DNA of 64,000 bases from Clostridia bacterium (GCA_017936765.1 JAGBEX010000004.1:1-64000); one strand, 5' to 3'. Counted from the first letter of the stretch, positions 43,201-51,241 are shown. Program-made: numbers and translations. The notes: generated by a model not told the origin, from the sequence alone.

Positions 43201-43890
43201 TTCGGGCAGCAGCACCTCGGTGGCGGGGGGCATCACGGCTACGCGGACACGCTCCAGGCTGCGCTGGCTGATGCAGTCGAAGGAGCGGATGGAGTCGATC
43301 TCATCATCGAAAAACTCGATGCGCAGGCTCTGCGCGCCGCTGGGCGGGTAGCAGTCCAGAATGGAGCCGCGCAGGGCGCATTGTCCCTTGCCTTCCACCA
43401 TGTTCACCCGCTCGTAGCCCATGCGGGTCAGGCGGCGGATCAGCTCCTCCGGGGCAATGCGGTCGGCCACCATGAGCCGGATGGTGGCGGCGCGGAAGGG
43501 ATCCGCCGCACCCATGCGCTGCATGAGGGCATCCATGGAGGTGCAAAGCAGCCGCGTTTCGCCACCGGTGACCCGGGCGAGGGTCTCCAGGCGGCGCCAG
43601 GCGCTCTCGTGGCTGGAGGCACCGCGGGTCAGATCGATCTCCCCGCCGGGGAGGCAAGCCGCCTGCGCACCCAGCAGCTGCTGGGCGTCATCAGCGGCAC
43701 GGGAGGCCTTCAGGTCGTTGGCGGTCACCAGCAGCACACGCTTGCCGGTATCAGCCGCCAGCTTGGACGCGACAAAAGCGGCCTGTCCTTCAGGAAGGCC
43801 GGTAACGGCGGTGGGGGTGGAGGAATGGAGGTGGTCAAGCAGCTGCTTGAGGGAGGCGGAGGTGGCTCCGCCAAGAAGGGCTTGGGACAT
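40255..43890 (-). CDS. mfd: Transcription-repair coupling factor Mfd
   Basis: The 1211-residue translocase removes RNA polymerase stalled at DNA lesions and recruits UvrA. Domains in order are UvrB-like (1-about 350), the CarD-like RNA polymerase-interacting domain (about 530-600, FTDLKVGDYVVHEDHGVGIY), a RecG-like helicase core (Walker A LLCGDVGYGKTEV near 655, DEEQRFG near 760) and a C-terminal TRCF domain. Length is normal. ATG 43890 follows AAAGGGGG. No promoter is clear; it is probably transcribed through from pth. Confidence 0.97.
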   Translation of the reverse strand: MSQALLGGATSASLKQLLDHLHSSTPTAVTGLPEGQAAFVASKLAADTGKRVLLVTANDLKASRAADDAQQLLGAQAACLPGGEIDLTRGASSHESAWRRLETLARVTGGETRLLCTSMDALMQRMGAADPFRAATIRLMVADRIAPEELIRRLTRMGYERVNMVEGKGQCALRGSILDCYPPSGAQSLRIEFFDDEIDSIRSFDCISQRSLERVRVAVMPPATEVLLPESTWPAAAQRMRDAVQGSEPEKAAESLLFDDLPPLPEDDDELPSFFDEKVAPKVREKTVSATRNAEIERRTAQLLSDADLVEQGLPFRRIRAWLPVLTDEVHTLLDWFQPDIILLSQPDQLRDRSDERLRGFSEDLHAAMERGEAVQQQEKLLIDWETLLQDLAKRPLATFSEFLRGMGGVKTQKVIDLGCKGVAGYQSQVKLLAADCAAWRQQGYAIALLSGGVARGKRLTQSLTELGCPATFVEDAHNLILGEVLVLPITLGHGFIWPDAKLVVVSDTDIYGAGYRKAKARKNSGERIAAFTDLKVGDYVVHEDHGVGIYQGTIHLQSEGTYRDYLLIQYQGSDKLYVPIEQLERVQRYIGNPNQPPKLNRLGGGDWQKQKSKVKEGLKKLAFDLVALYAKRSQQQGYAFGPDTPWQRQFEDQFPYELTPDQEQSVREITRDMESHRNMDRLLCGDVGYGKTEVSLRAAFKAVMDGKQVAILAPTTILAQQHYNTVIKRFKGFPVSCDVLSRFRTAKEAKDVLARLKDGSIDILVGTHRLLAKDVQFKNLGLLIVDEEQRFGVAHKEVIKNMKTQMDVLTLSATPIPRTLHMSMVGIRDMSVLETPPEERMPVQTHVVEYSDALVRDAILRELSRGGQVYFLYNRVNSIEQFYNRLRALVPEARIGVAHGQMKEHGLEDVMMDFYAGSYDVLLCTTIIESGLDVPTANTLFVFDADRFGLSQLYQLRGRVGRSNRQAYAYFTVRPDKMLSETAEQRLSAIREFTEFGAGFRIAMRDLEIRGAGNILGPEQHGHLATVGYDMYCKLIEETLHEVQGGQMNPSELETRVDLKVDAYLPSDYVRDERQRMEMYKRIAALATEADREDITDELLDRFGETPAVVDALLDIAQLRALANRLGVSQVLYRPGQLMMKLDERCTPDPMILLQAMGVDKRLSLSATRPTALLLKDPRLPERDMLREGVAVLKKLTAKVDELKEAAKSI

Positions 43891-43906
43891 GGGAACCCCC
43901 TTTGAG

Positions 43907-44133
43907 GAATTATGAATTATGAATTAGGAATTCGGAATTGAGTGTGTGGCCGGGCGATCGCAGATCGCCCCAACATTTTCAGAAAGCGGCTTTTCCCGCG
44001 TCGCGGCGCGACCGTATTCGCGCCGTGACCCCTGCTCGGAGATCGCCAAGCAGCGCTCTCCCCGCATGGGTTTCGAAAGGGTCGAAGACCCTTCGTAGGG
44101 GAGTGAGAGGGGACAAAGTCCCCTCTGCCCCCG
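43907..44133. repeat. Composite intergenic repeat locus 4 (downstream of pth)
   Basis: In order: AATTATGAATTATGAATT and GGAATTCGGAATT tract (43907-43940), CGGGCGATCGCAGATCGCCCC palindrome (43951-43975), GC-rich CGCGTCGCGGCGCGACC...CGCGCCGTGACCCC module (about 43997-44033), the shared GGGTTTCGAAAGGG hairpin (44068-44096), and a GAGGGGACAAAGTCCCCTC hairpin (44106-44124) that almost touches the pth stop codon. The order matches locus 3 (14405-14650). Confidence 0.8.
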
Positions 44134-44712
44134 TCATTTCCCGTTGTAGCTTTGCATGGCGTGGTCGATGCCGGAGTTGAGCCAGGCTTCGACGCAGTCG
44201 GCGGCGTTGGTGAAGGCGGTGGCCATGGCGTCCTGCTCTTCGCGGGTTTGGTAGTGGGAGAGGACCCAATTGGCCAGGTCCCAGCCTTCGGGCTTGGCGC
44301 CCACGCCCACGCGGATGCGGGGGAAAGCTTGGCTGGGGGTATGCTGGAGGATGGAGCGCATACCGTTATGGGTACCGGCGCTGCCGGACTTACGCACGCG
44401 GAGCTTGCCCAGGGGCAGGTCGATGTCGTCATAGATGATCAGCAGGTGATCCAGGGGGCATTTATACCATTGGAGCAGCTCGCCCACGCACAGGCCGGAC
44501 TCGTTCATATAGGTCTGGGGCTGGCAGAGAACGACGCGCTGGCCGTTCACGGTGGTTTCAGCCAGGAGGCCGTTGCACTTCTTGCGGGTGAGGGGGGCAT
44601 TCCAGCGGCGGGAGAGGATATCGGTGGTGTCGAAGCCAGCGTTGTGGCGGGTGTGGGCATACTGGGCGCCGGGGTTGCCCAGGCCGACGATGATCCAGGT
44701 TTCCTTTTCCAT
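44134..44712 (-). CDS. pth: Peptidyl-tRNA hydrolase
   Basis: This 192-residue enzyme recycles peptidyl-tRNA released from stalled ribosomes. WIIVGLGNPGAQYAHTRHN gives the N-terminal signature with the catalytic His at about 22, and IIYDDIDLPLGKLRVRKSG gives the conserved Asp at about residue 95. I chose ATG 44712 with GGAG upstream; the in-frame ATG at 44757 adds 15 unrelated residues. It lies upstream of mfd on the same strand, a common pairing in Firmicutes, but is separated from it by a composite repeat. Confidence 0.96.
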   Translation of the reverse strand: MEKETWIIVGLGNPGAQYAHTRHNAGFDTTDILSRRWNAPLTRKKCNGLLAETTVNGQRVVLCQPQTYMNESGLCVGELLQWYKCPLDHLLIIYDDIDLPLGKLRVRKSGSAGTHNGMRSILQHTPSQAFPRIRVGVGAKPEGWDLANWVLSHYQTREEQDAMATAFTNAADCVEAWLNSGIDHAMQSYNGK

Positions 44713-44785
44713 ATCAATTCTCCAAAACACGTTTTCGCGGAGAGGCAAAATGGACACCCCTCCGCTAAAGTATGGTTCGCTTTTG

Positions 44786-45607
44786 TTATTCCATGAGCCA
44801 GTCCGCAGGTTTGATCACCGCGGTCTGCTGCTCGTCTCCCTGAATGTCCAGCACCATCAGGCTCTTGTGGCCGGAGATGCGGCGCTTGGCGGGGGCGGCG
44901 GTCTCCATCACGAAGGCCATGCCCACCACGGTGATGTTGAACTCCCGCATCAATTCTACCATGCCGTTGGCGGTGCCGCCAGCCTTGAGGAAGTCGTCCA
45001 CGATGAGGGTACGCTGGCCTTCCTTCACGGCTCGGCGGGAAAGGGACATGGTTTCGATGTGGCCGGTGGAGCCGGAAACATAGTTGATGTTCACGGCGCT
45101 GCCCTCATACACTTTGGAGGAGCGGCGGGCAATGACCAGCGGCACGCCCAGGGCATTGGCGGTGTACATGGCCACGGGGATGCCCTTGGTCTCCATGGTG
45201 AGGACAAAATCGGGCGCGGCATCGTAGTATTCGCTGGCGATGATCTCACCCATGCGGCGCACGGTCTCAGGGGTGGAGAGGATATCGGAGGAATACAGGA
45301 AGCCGCCGGGCAGCACGCGGCTGGTGCCGGAGAGCTGCTGGCTGAGGTCGGCAATGTACTTGCGGGCATCCTGGCGGTTCACGGTGGTGCGGAAGCGCAC
45401 GCCGCCGGCGGCACCGGTGACGGTCTCCAACTCGCCCAGGCCGAACTGCTTCACCACATCGCGGAGGATATCGATATCCTCGCTCATGGTGGACTTGGCA
45501 GCGCCGAAAAGCTCGCAGAAGTAGGAGAGGGTAAAGATGCGGTTGGGCGCATCGGCAAGGATCTTCATCATGGCGCTCATGCGCTCATTACGGCGGATCT
45601 TCTCCAA
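44786..45607 (-). CDS. purR: Pur operon repressor PurR (B. subtilis type)
   Basis: The 273-residue regulator has an N-terminal winged helix (1-about 75, with FTLSYFCELFGAAKSTMSED) and a phosphoribosyltransferase-like domain with the PRPP-binding loop TLIVDDFLKAGGTANG (about 203-218). PRPP normally releases it from PurBox DNA. The start is a TTG at 45607 after AAGGAGCG. A CGAACGTTCG palindrome at 45680-45689, just upstream of its promoter, resembles PurBox sequence and suggests autoregulation. Confidence 0.95.
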   Translation of the reverse strand: MEKIRRNERMSAMMKILADAPNRIFTLSYFCELFGAAKSTMSEDIDILRDVVKQFGLGELETVTGAAGGVRFRTTVNRQDARKYIADLSQQLSGTSRVLPGGFLYSSDILSTPETVRRMGEIIASEYYDAAPDFVLTMETKGIPVAMYTANALGVPLVIARRSSKVYEGSAVNINYVSGSTGHIETMSLSRRAVKEGQRTLIVDDFLKAGGTANGMVELMREFNITVVGMAFVMETAAPAKRRISGHKSLMVLDIQGDEQQTAVIKPADWLME

Positions 45608-45637
45608 CAGAGGTCGCTCCTTTCATCATACCCGCCC

Positions 45638-45666
45638 ATTATAACACAAACTTGCGAATGATGGAA
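45638..45666 (-). promoter_or_regulatory. Promoter of purR
   Basis: Minus strand perfect TATAAT (45638-45643), 17-bp spacer, weak TTCCAT -35 (45661-45666). Confidence 0.65.
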
Positions 45667-45679
45667 GAGGAAATTTGCA

Positions 45680-45689
45680 CGAACGTTCG
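45680..45689. promoter_or_regulatory. PurBox-like palindrome
   Basis: CGAACGTTCG within AAACCCGAACGTT (minus strand) matches most of the B. subtilis PurBox (CCGAAC core) and sits 14 bp upstream of the purR -35 box. A GCCGAAAAC half-site follows nearby. Confidence 0.5.
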
Positions 45690-45703
45690 GGTTTGTTTTC
45701 GGC

Positions 45704-45737
45704 AAAAAAGTCCCCTCGCCAGGGGGACGAGGGGGAA
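45704..45737 (-). terminator. Terminator of the DUF4364 gene
   Basis: CCCCTCG/CGAGGGG hairpin followed by ACTTTTTT on the minus strand. Confidence 0.8.
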
Positions 45738-45740
45738 GAT

Positions 45741-46490
45741 TCAATCATCCAAGCCATCCTGCAGCTCCTGCAAAATACGCTGGCGCAGGGTTTCGCATTC
45801 CTGTGGCCAGCGGCGGGCGCAATGCTGTGCCAGCGCCTCGTCGGCCATGGGGAGCAGCAGGGTCAGGGTGGGGCGGTCGGCATCGTCCACCAGGGAGAGC
45901 AGCCACTCCTGCTGGCCGGATTGCTCCAGGGCGGCGGTGGGGGGCAGGGGCGCATCGCTGGGGACGAAGTGCTGGCTCAGCGTCAGGGTCACGGCGTTGT
46001 ACACCGCCTGGGCGGCGCTGCGCCACCGCTTTTCCAGAAAGGTGGGCGGGGTGTCCTTGGGCAGGGTGATGAGAATGTCCAGCAAGGAGGCGCTGCCCTC
46101 CAGCAGCCGCAGCCGCAGGCAGAGCCGCCCATCTCGCAGGGTGAAGGAATCCGCCGGGGTCAGCTGCTCGGTGCGGAACTGCTCGCGCCAGCGGGGCGCC
46201 TGGGCGTCCATCAGCTGACGGCGGCTCACCGGAATGCGGTGGGCAAAGGCCTCGATGGCATACTCCCCCTCATGGGTCAGGGACAGCAGGTCGCCCAGGG
46301 GATGGGCGGTGGTGGCCAGCTGGCCCTGCTCCTGCATATCGCTGAGGCTCAATTGCATAGTGAAGTAGTTCATCAGGTCGTTTTCCACCAGGAATTGCAG
46401 CAGCTGCATGGCCGTGGCGGGCTGCAGGCGGCGCAGGGCATACAGGATGGTGAGCTTGTTCTCGGATTCGGGAATGTGCTTGCGCTCCAT
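45741..46490 (-). CDS. DUF4364 family protein (predicted winged-helix regulator)
   Basis: The 249-residue protein has the DUF4364 start NKLTILYALRRLQPATAMQL and MNYFTMQLSLSDMQEQG, a predicted winged helix (about 8-85), followed by a C-terminal beta domain. The family is widespread in Clostridia and its function is not established to my knowledge. ATG 46490 follows GAGGAG. It is a single-gene unit between its own terminator and that of the HPr-like gene. Confidence 0.87.
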   Translation of the reverse strand: MERKHIPESENKLTILYALRRLQPATAMQLLQFLVENDLMNYFTMQLSLSDMQEQGQLATTAHPLGDLLSLTHEGEYAIEAFAHRIPVSRRQLMDAQAPRWREQFRTEQLTPADSFTLRDGRLCLRLRLLEGSASLLDILITLPKDTPPTFLEKRWRSAAQAVYNAVTLTLSQHFVPSDAPLPPTAALEQSGQQEWLLSLVDDADRPTLTLLLPMADEALAQHCARRWPQECETLRQRILQELQDGLDD

Positions 46491-46501
46491 AGTGACTCCT
46501 C

Positions 46502-46537
46502 AAAAAGAAAGCCTCCCAGACTTGCGCTTGGGAGGCT
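46502..46537 (-). terminator. Terminator of the HPr-like gene
   Basis: AGCCTCCCA/TGGGAGGCT hairpin followed by TTCTTTTTG on the minus strand. Confidence 0.8.
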
Positions 46538-46565
46538 GTGCTTGCTTGTGAAAGGGGATGAGCGA

Positions 46566-46793
46566 TCAGGCCAGGAAGGGCTTGATGTCGTTCATCAGGT
46601 CGTCGCAGTCGTCGGTGTAAACTTCCAGGGTGATGGGCTTGGACAGATCCAGGGAGAAGATGCCCAGGATAGACTTAGCGTCCACCACGTGACGGCCGGC
46701 ACGCAGATCCATGTCGTAAGGATAGCGGTTGACCATGTTCACGAAGGTCTTTACATTCTCGGCGAGGCTCAGCTTGATGTTGATGGATTTCAT
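46566..46793 (-). CDS. HPr-like protein lacking the catalytic histidine (Crh-like)
   Basis: The 75-residue protein aligns with HPr across RHVVDAKSILGIFSLDLSKP, which keeps the regulatory serine (Ser41, equivalent to Ser46). The His15 region reads LSLAENVKTF with no histidine, so it cannot accept phosphate from enzyme I but could be a target of an HPr kinase, as Crh is. I prefer ATG 46793, 10 bp after AGGAGG, over two ATGs closer to that site. It is monocistronic with a strong promoter, and similar proteins are common in Clostridia. Confidence 0.85.
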   Translation of the reverse strand: MKSINIKLSLAENVKTFVNMVNRYPYDMDLRAGRHVVDAKSILGIFSLDLSKPITLEVYTDDCDDLMNDIKPFLA

Positions 46794-46828
46794 ATTCATC
46801 ATACCTCCTTTATCTCTTTACAGGTAAC

Positions 46829-46857
46829 ATTATACTGGAAATCGAGGGAAAATGCAA
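46829..46857 (-). promoter_or_regulatory. Promoter of the HPr-like gene
   Basis: Minus strand TTGCAT (46852-46857), 17-bp spacer, perfect TATAAT (46829-46834). Confidence 0.85.
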
Positions 46858-46959
46858 GTGCTTTCATCAAGAAAATTTGTAAAAAGTCCAGAAAAATCAA
46901 GGCTTTGCGGGGATTTGTCACATCTGGAAGGATAAGGGTTGAAAACGACAGGGGAAAAG

Positions 46960-47079
46960 ATATTGTTCGGCGTCGAAGGTTTCCAAAGGGCGATCGGAAA
47001 GCCCTTTGGTCGCGTCCGCAGACGCGAAATCTTTGCAGCAGAGTCGGGGTTGAAATGGATGCGTCCGCCGTGGTATACT
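46960..47079 (+). promoter_or_regulatory. Hairpin-containing region and promoter of recD2
   Basis: TTGAAA (47050-47055), 18-bp spacer and TATACT (47074-47079) form the promoter. Upstream in the 311-bp divergent gap are the hairpins CCAAAGGGC/GCCCTTTGG (46982-47009) and GCGTCCGCAGACGC (about 47012-47025), of unknown role. Confidence 0.65.
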
Positions 47080-47113
47080 TATCAGAAAGGCTCAAAAAGA
47101 AGGAGGCGCAGGC

Positions 47114-49351
47114 ATGGAGCAGGTGGAAGCCAGCGTGCTGGGTACCATTTACCGCAACGAGGAAAACGGCTACTCCGTGCTGATGGCGCGGATGGGCCGC
47201 AGCGAGATCACCATTGTGGGCGTGCTGCCGGAACTCACCGCCGGGGAGCAGGCCGTTTTCTCCGGGGAATGGGTGGAGCATCCCCAATACGGCCGCCAGT
47301 TGAAATGCTCCGGCTGCCAGCTGCAAAAGCCCACCACTCTCTTGGGTATCGAGCGCTATCTGGGGTCTGGGCTGATCCACGGCGTGGGTCCCAGCACGGC
47401 CAAGCTCATCGTGCGCCAGTTTGGCGAGGAGACCCTCACCGTGCTTTCCGAGCATCCGGAGCGGCTGCAGGAAGTCCCCAAGATGGGCAAGAAGCGGTGG
47501 ATCCAAATCGCCGAGAGCTTCCGCGAGCAGCAAAACGCCCGGGAGGCCATGATCTTCCTGCAATCCTACGGCATTCCGGCCAACCTTTCCGTGAAGATTA
47601 GCCGCCTCTATGGCGAGCGCACCCCGGCGGTGATCCGCGCCAACCCCTATCGCCTCTGCGAAGACCTGGAGGGCGTGGGATTCCTCACGGCAGATCGCAT
47701 CGGCACGGCGCTGGGCATTGCCCCGGACAGCGAACACCGCATCCAGAGCGCCATCAAGTATATCCTGAAGGAAGTTTCCATCAGCATGGGTCATGTGTAC
47801 CTGCCCCGGCGGGAGCTGATCCAGCGGGCGGCGGGGCTGCTCCACGTGGACGAAGCCATGTGCCAGCGGCAGATCCAGCAATTGCAGCTGAACCGGGACA
47901 TCATCATCCAGGGCGGCGACGGCGAGGAGGAGCGGGTGTACCTGCCCCTGTTCGACGCTGCCGAGCGGGAGGTCGCCCAGCGGCTGTGCGAGCTGATGGC
48001 CTCCCTGGCGCCCACCAAGAGCGGCAAGCAGGCGCAGAAGGACATCGACCGCTTTGAAAAGACCCGGAATATCCGCTTTTCCCAGCGCCAGCGGGAGGCC
48101 ATCGTCAGCGCCCTGGAGCAGGGCGTGCTGGTGATCACCGGCGGCCCCGGCACGGGCAAGACCACCATTATCAACTGCATCATCAGCCTGCTGTCCAGCG
48201 AGGGCGAGGTGGTGCTGTGCGCCCCCACTGGCCGCGCCGCCAAGCGCATGACCGAGGCCACGGGCTTCGAGAGCAAGACCATCCACCGCCTGCTGGAATA
48301 CGGCGGCGATGATACCTCCTTTGCCCGCAACCAGGAGAACCCCATCGAGGGGGACTGCATCATCGTGGACGAGACCTCCATGGTGGATCTGATGCTGATG
48401 CGCAACCTCCTTCGGGCCATCGAACCCGGCACCCGGCTGCTGCTGGTGGGCGATGCCGATCAGCTGCCCAGCGTGGGCGCGGGCAATGTGCTGGGGGACA
48501 TCCTGCAAAGCGGCGTGGTGCCGCACGTGCGCCTGACGGACATCTTCCGCCAGGGGGAGACCAGCCGCATCGTGGTGAACGCCCACCGGATCAATCAGGG
48601 AGAAATGCCCCTGTTGAACGAAAAAGGCACGGATTTCTTTTTTGAACGCAAGGAAGGCTTCCAGCTTGTGGCGCAGACCATTGTGCAGCTGGTGACCACC
48701 CGCCTGCCCAAATTCCTGGGCTATAGCGAGCGCGAACGCCTGGAGCAGGCCGTGCGGAACATTCAGGTGCTGGCGCCCGCCAAGAAGGGCGAGTGCGGCG
48801 TGGGTGCGCTGAACAATATGCTGCAGGCTGCGCTGAATCCCCCAGCGCCTCACAAGTTCAGCCTGCACTATGGCGAGACCATCTTCCGACTGGGCGACAA
48901 GGTGATGCAGACCAAGAACGATTACCAGATCGAATGGCGCAGGGAGACCGCCTCCGGCTGGGAGGACGGCACCGGCGTGTTCAATGGCGACGTGGGCTTC
49001 ATCACCGAGGTGGATGAGGAGGAACACAGCCTCACCGTGTTGTTTGACGAGGAGCGCGAGGTGGTGTACCAGTCCGGGCAATTGGAGAACCTGGACCTGG
49101 CCTACTGCCTCTCCGTCCACAAAAGCCAGGGCAGCGAGTTCCCCGTGGTGGTGATGCCCGTGGCGGGCGGCCCGCCCATGCTTTTGACCCGCAACCTGTT
49201 TTATACCGCTCTCACCCGCGCCCGCTCGCTGGTGGTGCTGGTGGGCAGGGAGGACGTGGTGCGCCAGATGGTGGAGAACGACCACATCCTCAAGCGCTAT
49301 ACCACGCTGACAGAGCGGCTTGCCGCCATGTCGGTGCTGCTGCCCCGATGA
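47114..49351 (+). CDS. recD2: RecD2-type DNA helicase
   Basis: The 745-residue superfamily 1B 5'-3' helicase has N-terminal OB and helix-hairpin-helix domains (about 1-190) that mark RecD2. Walker A ITGGPGTGKTT lies at about 341-351, Walker B CIIVDETSMVD at about 417, motif III VGDADQLPSVG and a C-terminal motif VI YTALTRAR. RecD2 proteins lack RecBC partners and act in mismatch or replication repair. ATG 47114 follows AGAAGGAGG. The stop overlaps the comF start by 4 bp. Confidence 0.95.
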   Translation: MEQVEASVLGTIYRNEENGYSVLMARMGRSEITIVGVLPELTAGEQAVFSGEWVEHPQYGRQLKCSGCQLQKPTTLLGIERYLGSGLIHGVGPSTAKLIVRQFGEETLTVLSEHPERLQEVPKMGKKRWIQIAESFREQQNAREAMIFLQSYGIPANLSVKISRLYGERTPAVIRANPYRLCEDLEGVGFLTADRIGTALGIAPDSEHRIQSAIKYILKEVSISMGHVYLPRRELIQRAAGLLHVDEAMCQRQIQQLQLNRDIIIQGGDGEEERVYLPLFDAAEREVAQRLCELMASLAPTKSGKQAQKDIDRFEKTRNIRFSQRQREAIVSALEQGVLVITGGPGTGKTTIINCIISLLSSEGEVVLCAPTGRAAKRMTEATGFESKTIHRLLEYGGDDTSFARNQENPIEGDCIIVDETSMVDLMLMRNLLRAIEPGTRLLLVGDADQLPSVGAGNVLGDILQSGVVPHVRLTDIFRQGETSRIVVNAHRINQGEMPLLNEKGTDFFFERKEGFQLVAQTIVQLVTTRLPKFLGYSERERLEQAVRNIQVLAPAKKGECGVGALNNMLQAALNPPAPHKFSLHYGETIFRLGDKVMQTKNDYQIEWRRETASGWEDGTGVFNGDVGFITEVDEEEHSLTVLFDEEREVVYQSGQLENLDLAYCLSVHKSQGSEFPVVVMPVAGGPPMLLTRNLFYTALTRARSLVVLVGREDVVRQMVENDHILKRYTTLTERLAAMSVLLPR

Positions 49352-49956
49352 AGCTGCTTCGGGCGCTCTACCCCGAGCGGGTGATCTGCGTGGCCTGCGG
49401 GCGGCCATCGGATGGGGAATTCCTTTGCTCCAAATGCGAAGAAGAATTAGCGGCGCTGCGGCTGGACAGCCCTGGTCAACACGCTGCCTATCACTATGAC
49501 GGTGTGGCCAAGAAACTGGTGCATCACCTGAAATACGACTGCCTCACCGCCTCGGCCACCGTGCTGGCGCGGGAGATATCCCGCTGCGCGGTGCAGCTGC
49601 ATCTTTCCCCGGACACGGTGGTCACCTGGGTCACCATGCCCGATCTGCGCAGGAAGATGCGGGGCATCGACCATGGCCGGGTGCTGGCACAGGCGGTGGC
49701 GCTGCGGCTGGGCTTGCCGGCGCGGCAGCTGCTCATCCGCAGCGGAAAGCATCCCCTGCGCACCCAGCGCGGCTCCAGCAAGGCCAAGCGCCTGCGCAAC
49801 CTGGTGGGGATGTTCTCACCCGTAGAAGAAATGCCCAAATACGTCCTGCTGGTGGACGATGTGACCACCACCGGCGCTACCATGGAGACCTGCTGTGCCT
49901 GCCTTCGCCGGGCTGGCGCGCAGGTGACACATCTTGCGGCCACGAAGGTCGTGTGA
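49348..49956 (+). CDS. comF: ComF family phosphoribosyltransferase-like protein
   Basis: The 202-residue protein has an N-terminal double zinc knuckle (CVACGRP and CSKCEEE, about residues 14-30) and a PRT domain with the PRPP loop VLLVDDVTTTGAT (about 173-185). ComFC-type proteins help natural transformation in several Firmicutes. It is coupled to recD2 by a 4-bp overlap (ATGA), which fits a DNA-uptake or repair operon. Confidence 0.93.
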   Translation: MKLLRALYPERVICVACGRPSDGEFLCSKCEEELAALRLDSPGQHAAYHYDGVAKKLVHHLKYDCLTASATVLAREISRCAVQLHLSPDTVVTWVTMPDLRRKMRGIDHGRVLAQAVALRLGLPARQLLIRSGKHPLRTQRGSSKAKRLRNLVGMFSPVEEMPKYVLLVDDVTTTGATMETCCACLRRAGAQVTHLAATKVV

Positions 49957-49975
49957 TCGTTGGAGGGATCGACCA

Positions 49976-51220
49976 ATGAAAAGCCTGAAGCTGCTGCTGA
50001 CTGTGCTGGTGCTGCTCTGCCTGTGCGCCTGTGCCGGGGCAGAGGAGATCTGGACGGCCACAGACCTTTCCCCCGCCACCGAGGATATGCCCCTGGCGGA
50101 GGATATCACCCAAGAGGTGCTGATCAACGGCTCCCTGGACAAGGGTCACCTGAACCGGATGCGGGATGGCAACTATCGCTCCATTTGGGAAAGCCCCACC
50201 CACTACAAGGTGCCGGAACTGATGATCACCCCGCCGGAGGGCAAGGCCGCGGGCGGACTGATGATCAAGTGGCGCTCCATTGAGACCCTGAAGACTGAGA
50301 TCCAGGTGCGCAATGCCGCTGGCGAATGGGAGACCGTGGCCTATGGCGGCGATGACTTCCTGGCGCAGTACATCCCCCTGCCTAATATCACCGAGGAATT
50401 CCGCATCATTGCCGGTGAGCCGGGCAGGAGATTGCAGATCAGCGAGATCATTGTGATGACCCCCGGCCGCCTGCCCCATGATTTCCAATTGTGGCAGCAC
50501 GCCCCGGAAAAGGTGGACATGATGCAGATCGTGGGTCACCCGGACGACGAACTTTTGTGGTTCGGCGGCCTTTTGCCCACCTATGCCGGGGAGCTGGACA
50601 AGGAAGTGCTGGTGGTTTGCTCCTCCTACCGCAATTTCCACCGGCGGCTGGAAATGCTGGACGGCCTGTGGACGGCTGGGGTGACCAACTATCCCCTGTT
50701 CCTGCGCCTGCCCGATACCATCACCAATAGCCTGGAGCAGGTGCTGGACTACTGGGGTCGCAACACGGCCTACCAGACGGTTACGGAGCTGCTGCGGCAT
50801 TATAAGCCCGATGTGCTGGTGTTGCAGGATGAAAAGGGCGAGTACGGCCACGGCGTCCACCGCGCCATTACCTATGCGAGCAAGAAGGCCGTTCCTCTGG
50901 CAGCGGATGCCAGCTACGATCCGGAAACCGCGCTGCGCTATGGCCTGTGGGAAGTGCCGAAGGTGTACATTCACCTGTATGCGGAGAACCAGATCAAGAT
51001 GGACTGGAAAAAGCCCCTGACCGCCTTTGACGGCAAGACGGGCCTGGAGGTAGCCACGGAGGCCTTCCGCAAGCATGTGACCCAGCAGGGCCACTGGGAT
51101 GTGTGGGACGGCGGCAAGTGGGACAACAGCCTCTTCGGCCTGTGGCACACCACCGTGGGTGCGGACGTGGTGGGCGGCGATATGTTTGAGAATATCGATA
51201 AGCTGTATGCGGGAGACTAA
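49976..51220 (+). CDS. Exported PIG-L family deacetylase
   Basis: The 414-residue protein starts with a signal peptide ending near LCLCACAGAEE (possible lipobox Cys). The N-terminal 180 residues form a beta-rich domain resembling a discoidin/carbohydrate-binding fold. The C-terminal part is a PIG-L/LmbE zinc deacetylase with the metal motif VGHPDDELLWFGG (about 194) and a second His in EYGHGVHRA. It may deacetylate extracellular or cell-wall amino sugars. ATG 49976 follows TTGGAGGG, 19 bp after comF. Confidence 0.88.
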   Translation: MKSLKLLLTVLVLLCLCACAGAEEIWTATDLSPATEDMPLAEDITQEVLINGSLDKGHLNRMRDGNYRSIWESPTHYKVPELMITPPEGKAAGGLMIKWRSIETLKTEIQVRNAAGEWETVAYGGDDFLAQYIPLPNITEEFRIIAGEPGRRLQISEIIVMTPGRLPHDFQLWQHAPEKVDMMQIVGHPDDELLWFGGLLPTYAGELDKEVLVVCSSYRNFHRRLEMLDGLWTAGVTNYPLFLRLPDTITNSLEQVLDYWGRNTAYQTVTELLRHYKPDVLVLQDEKGEYGHGVHRAITYASKKAVPLAADASYDPETALRYGLWEVPKVYIHLYAENQIKMDWKKPLTAFDGKTGLEVATEAFRKHVTQQGHWDVWDGGKWDNSLFGLWHTTVGADVVGGDMFENIDKLYAGD

Positions 51221-51241
51221 GCCCAAAGGAGGCTGCAAACG

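Noticed and set aside
40765-43905. 1046-residue open frame antisense to mfd (and similar long frames opposite glgP, argS, proS, GH31 and others)
   Set aside because: The translations are low-complexity G/H/V/L/Q-rich, lack ribosome sites and motifs, and mirror the codon bias of the real genes on the other strand.
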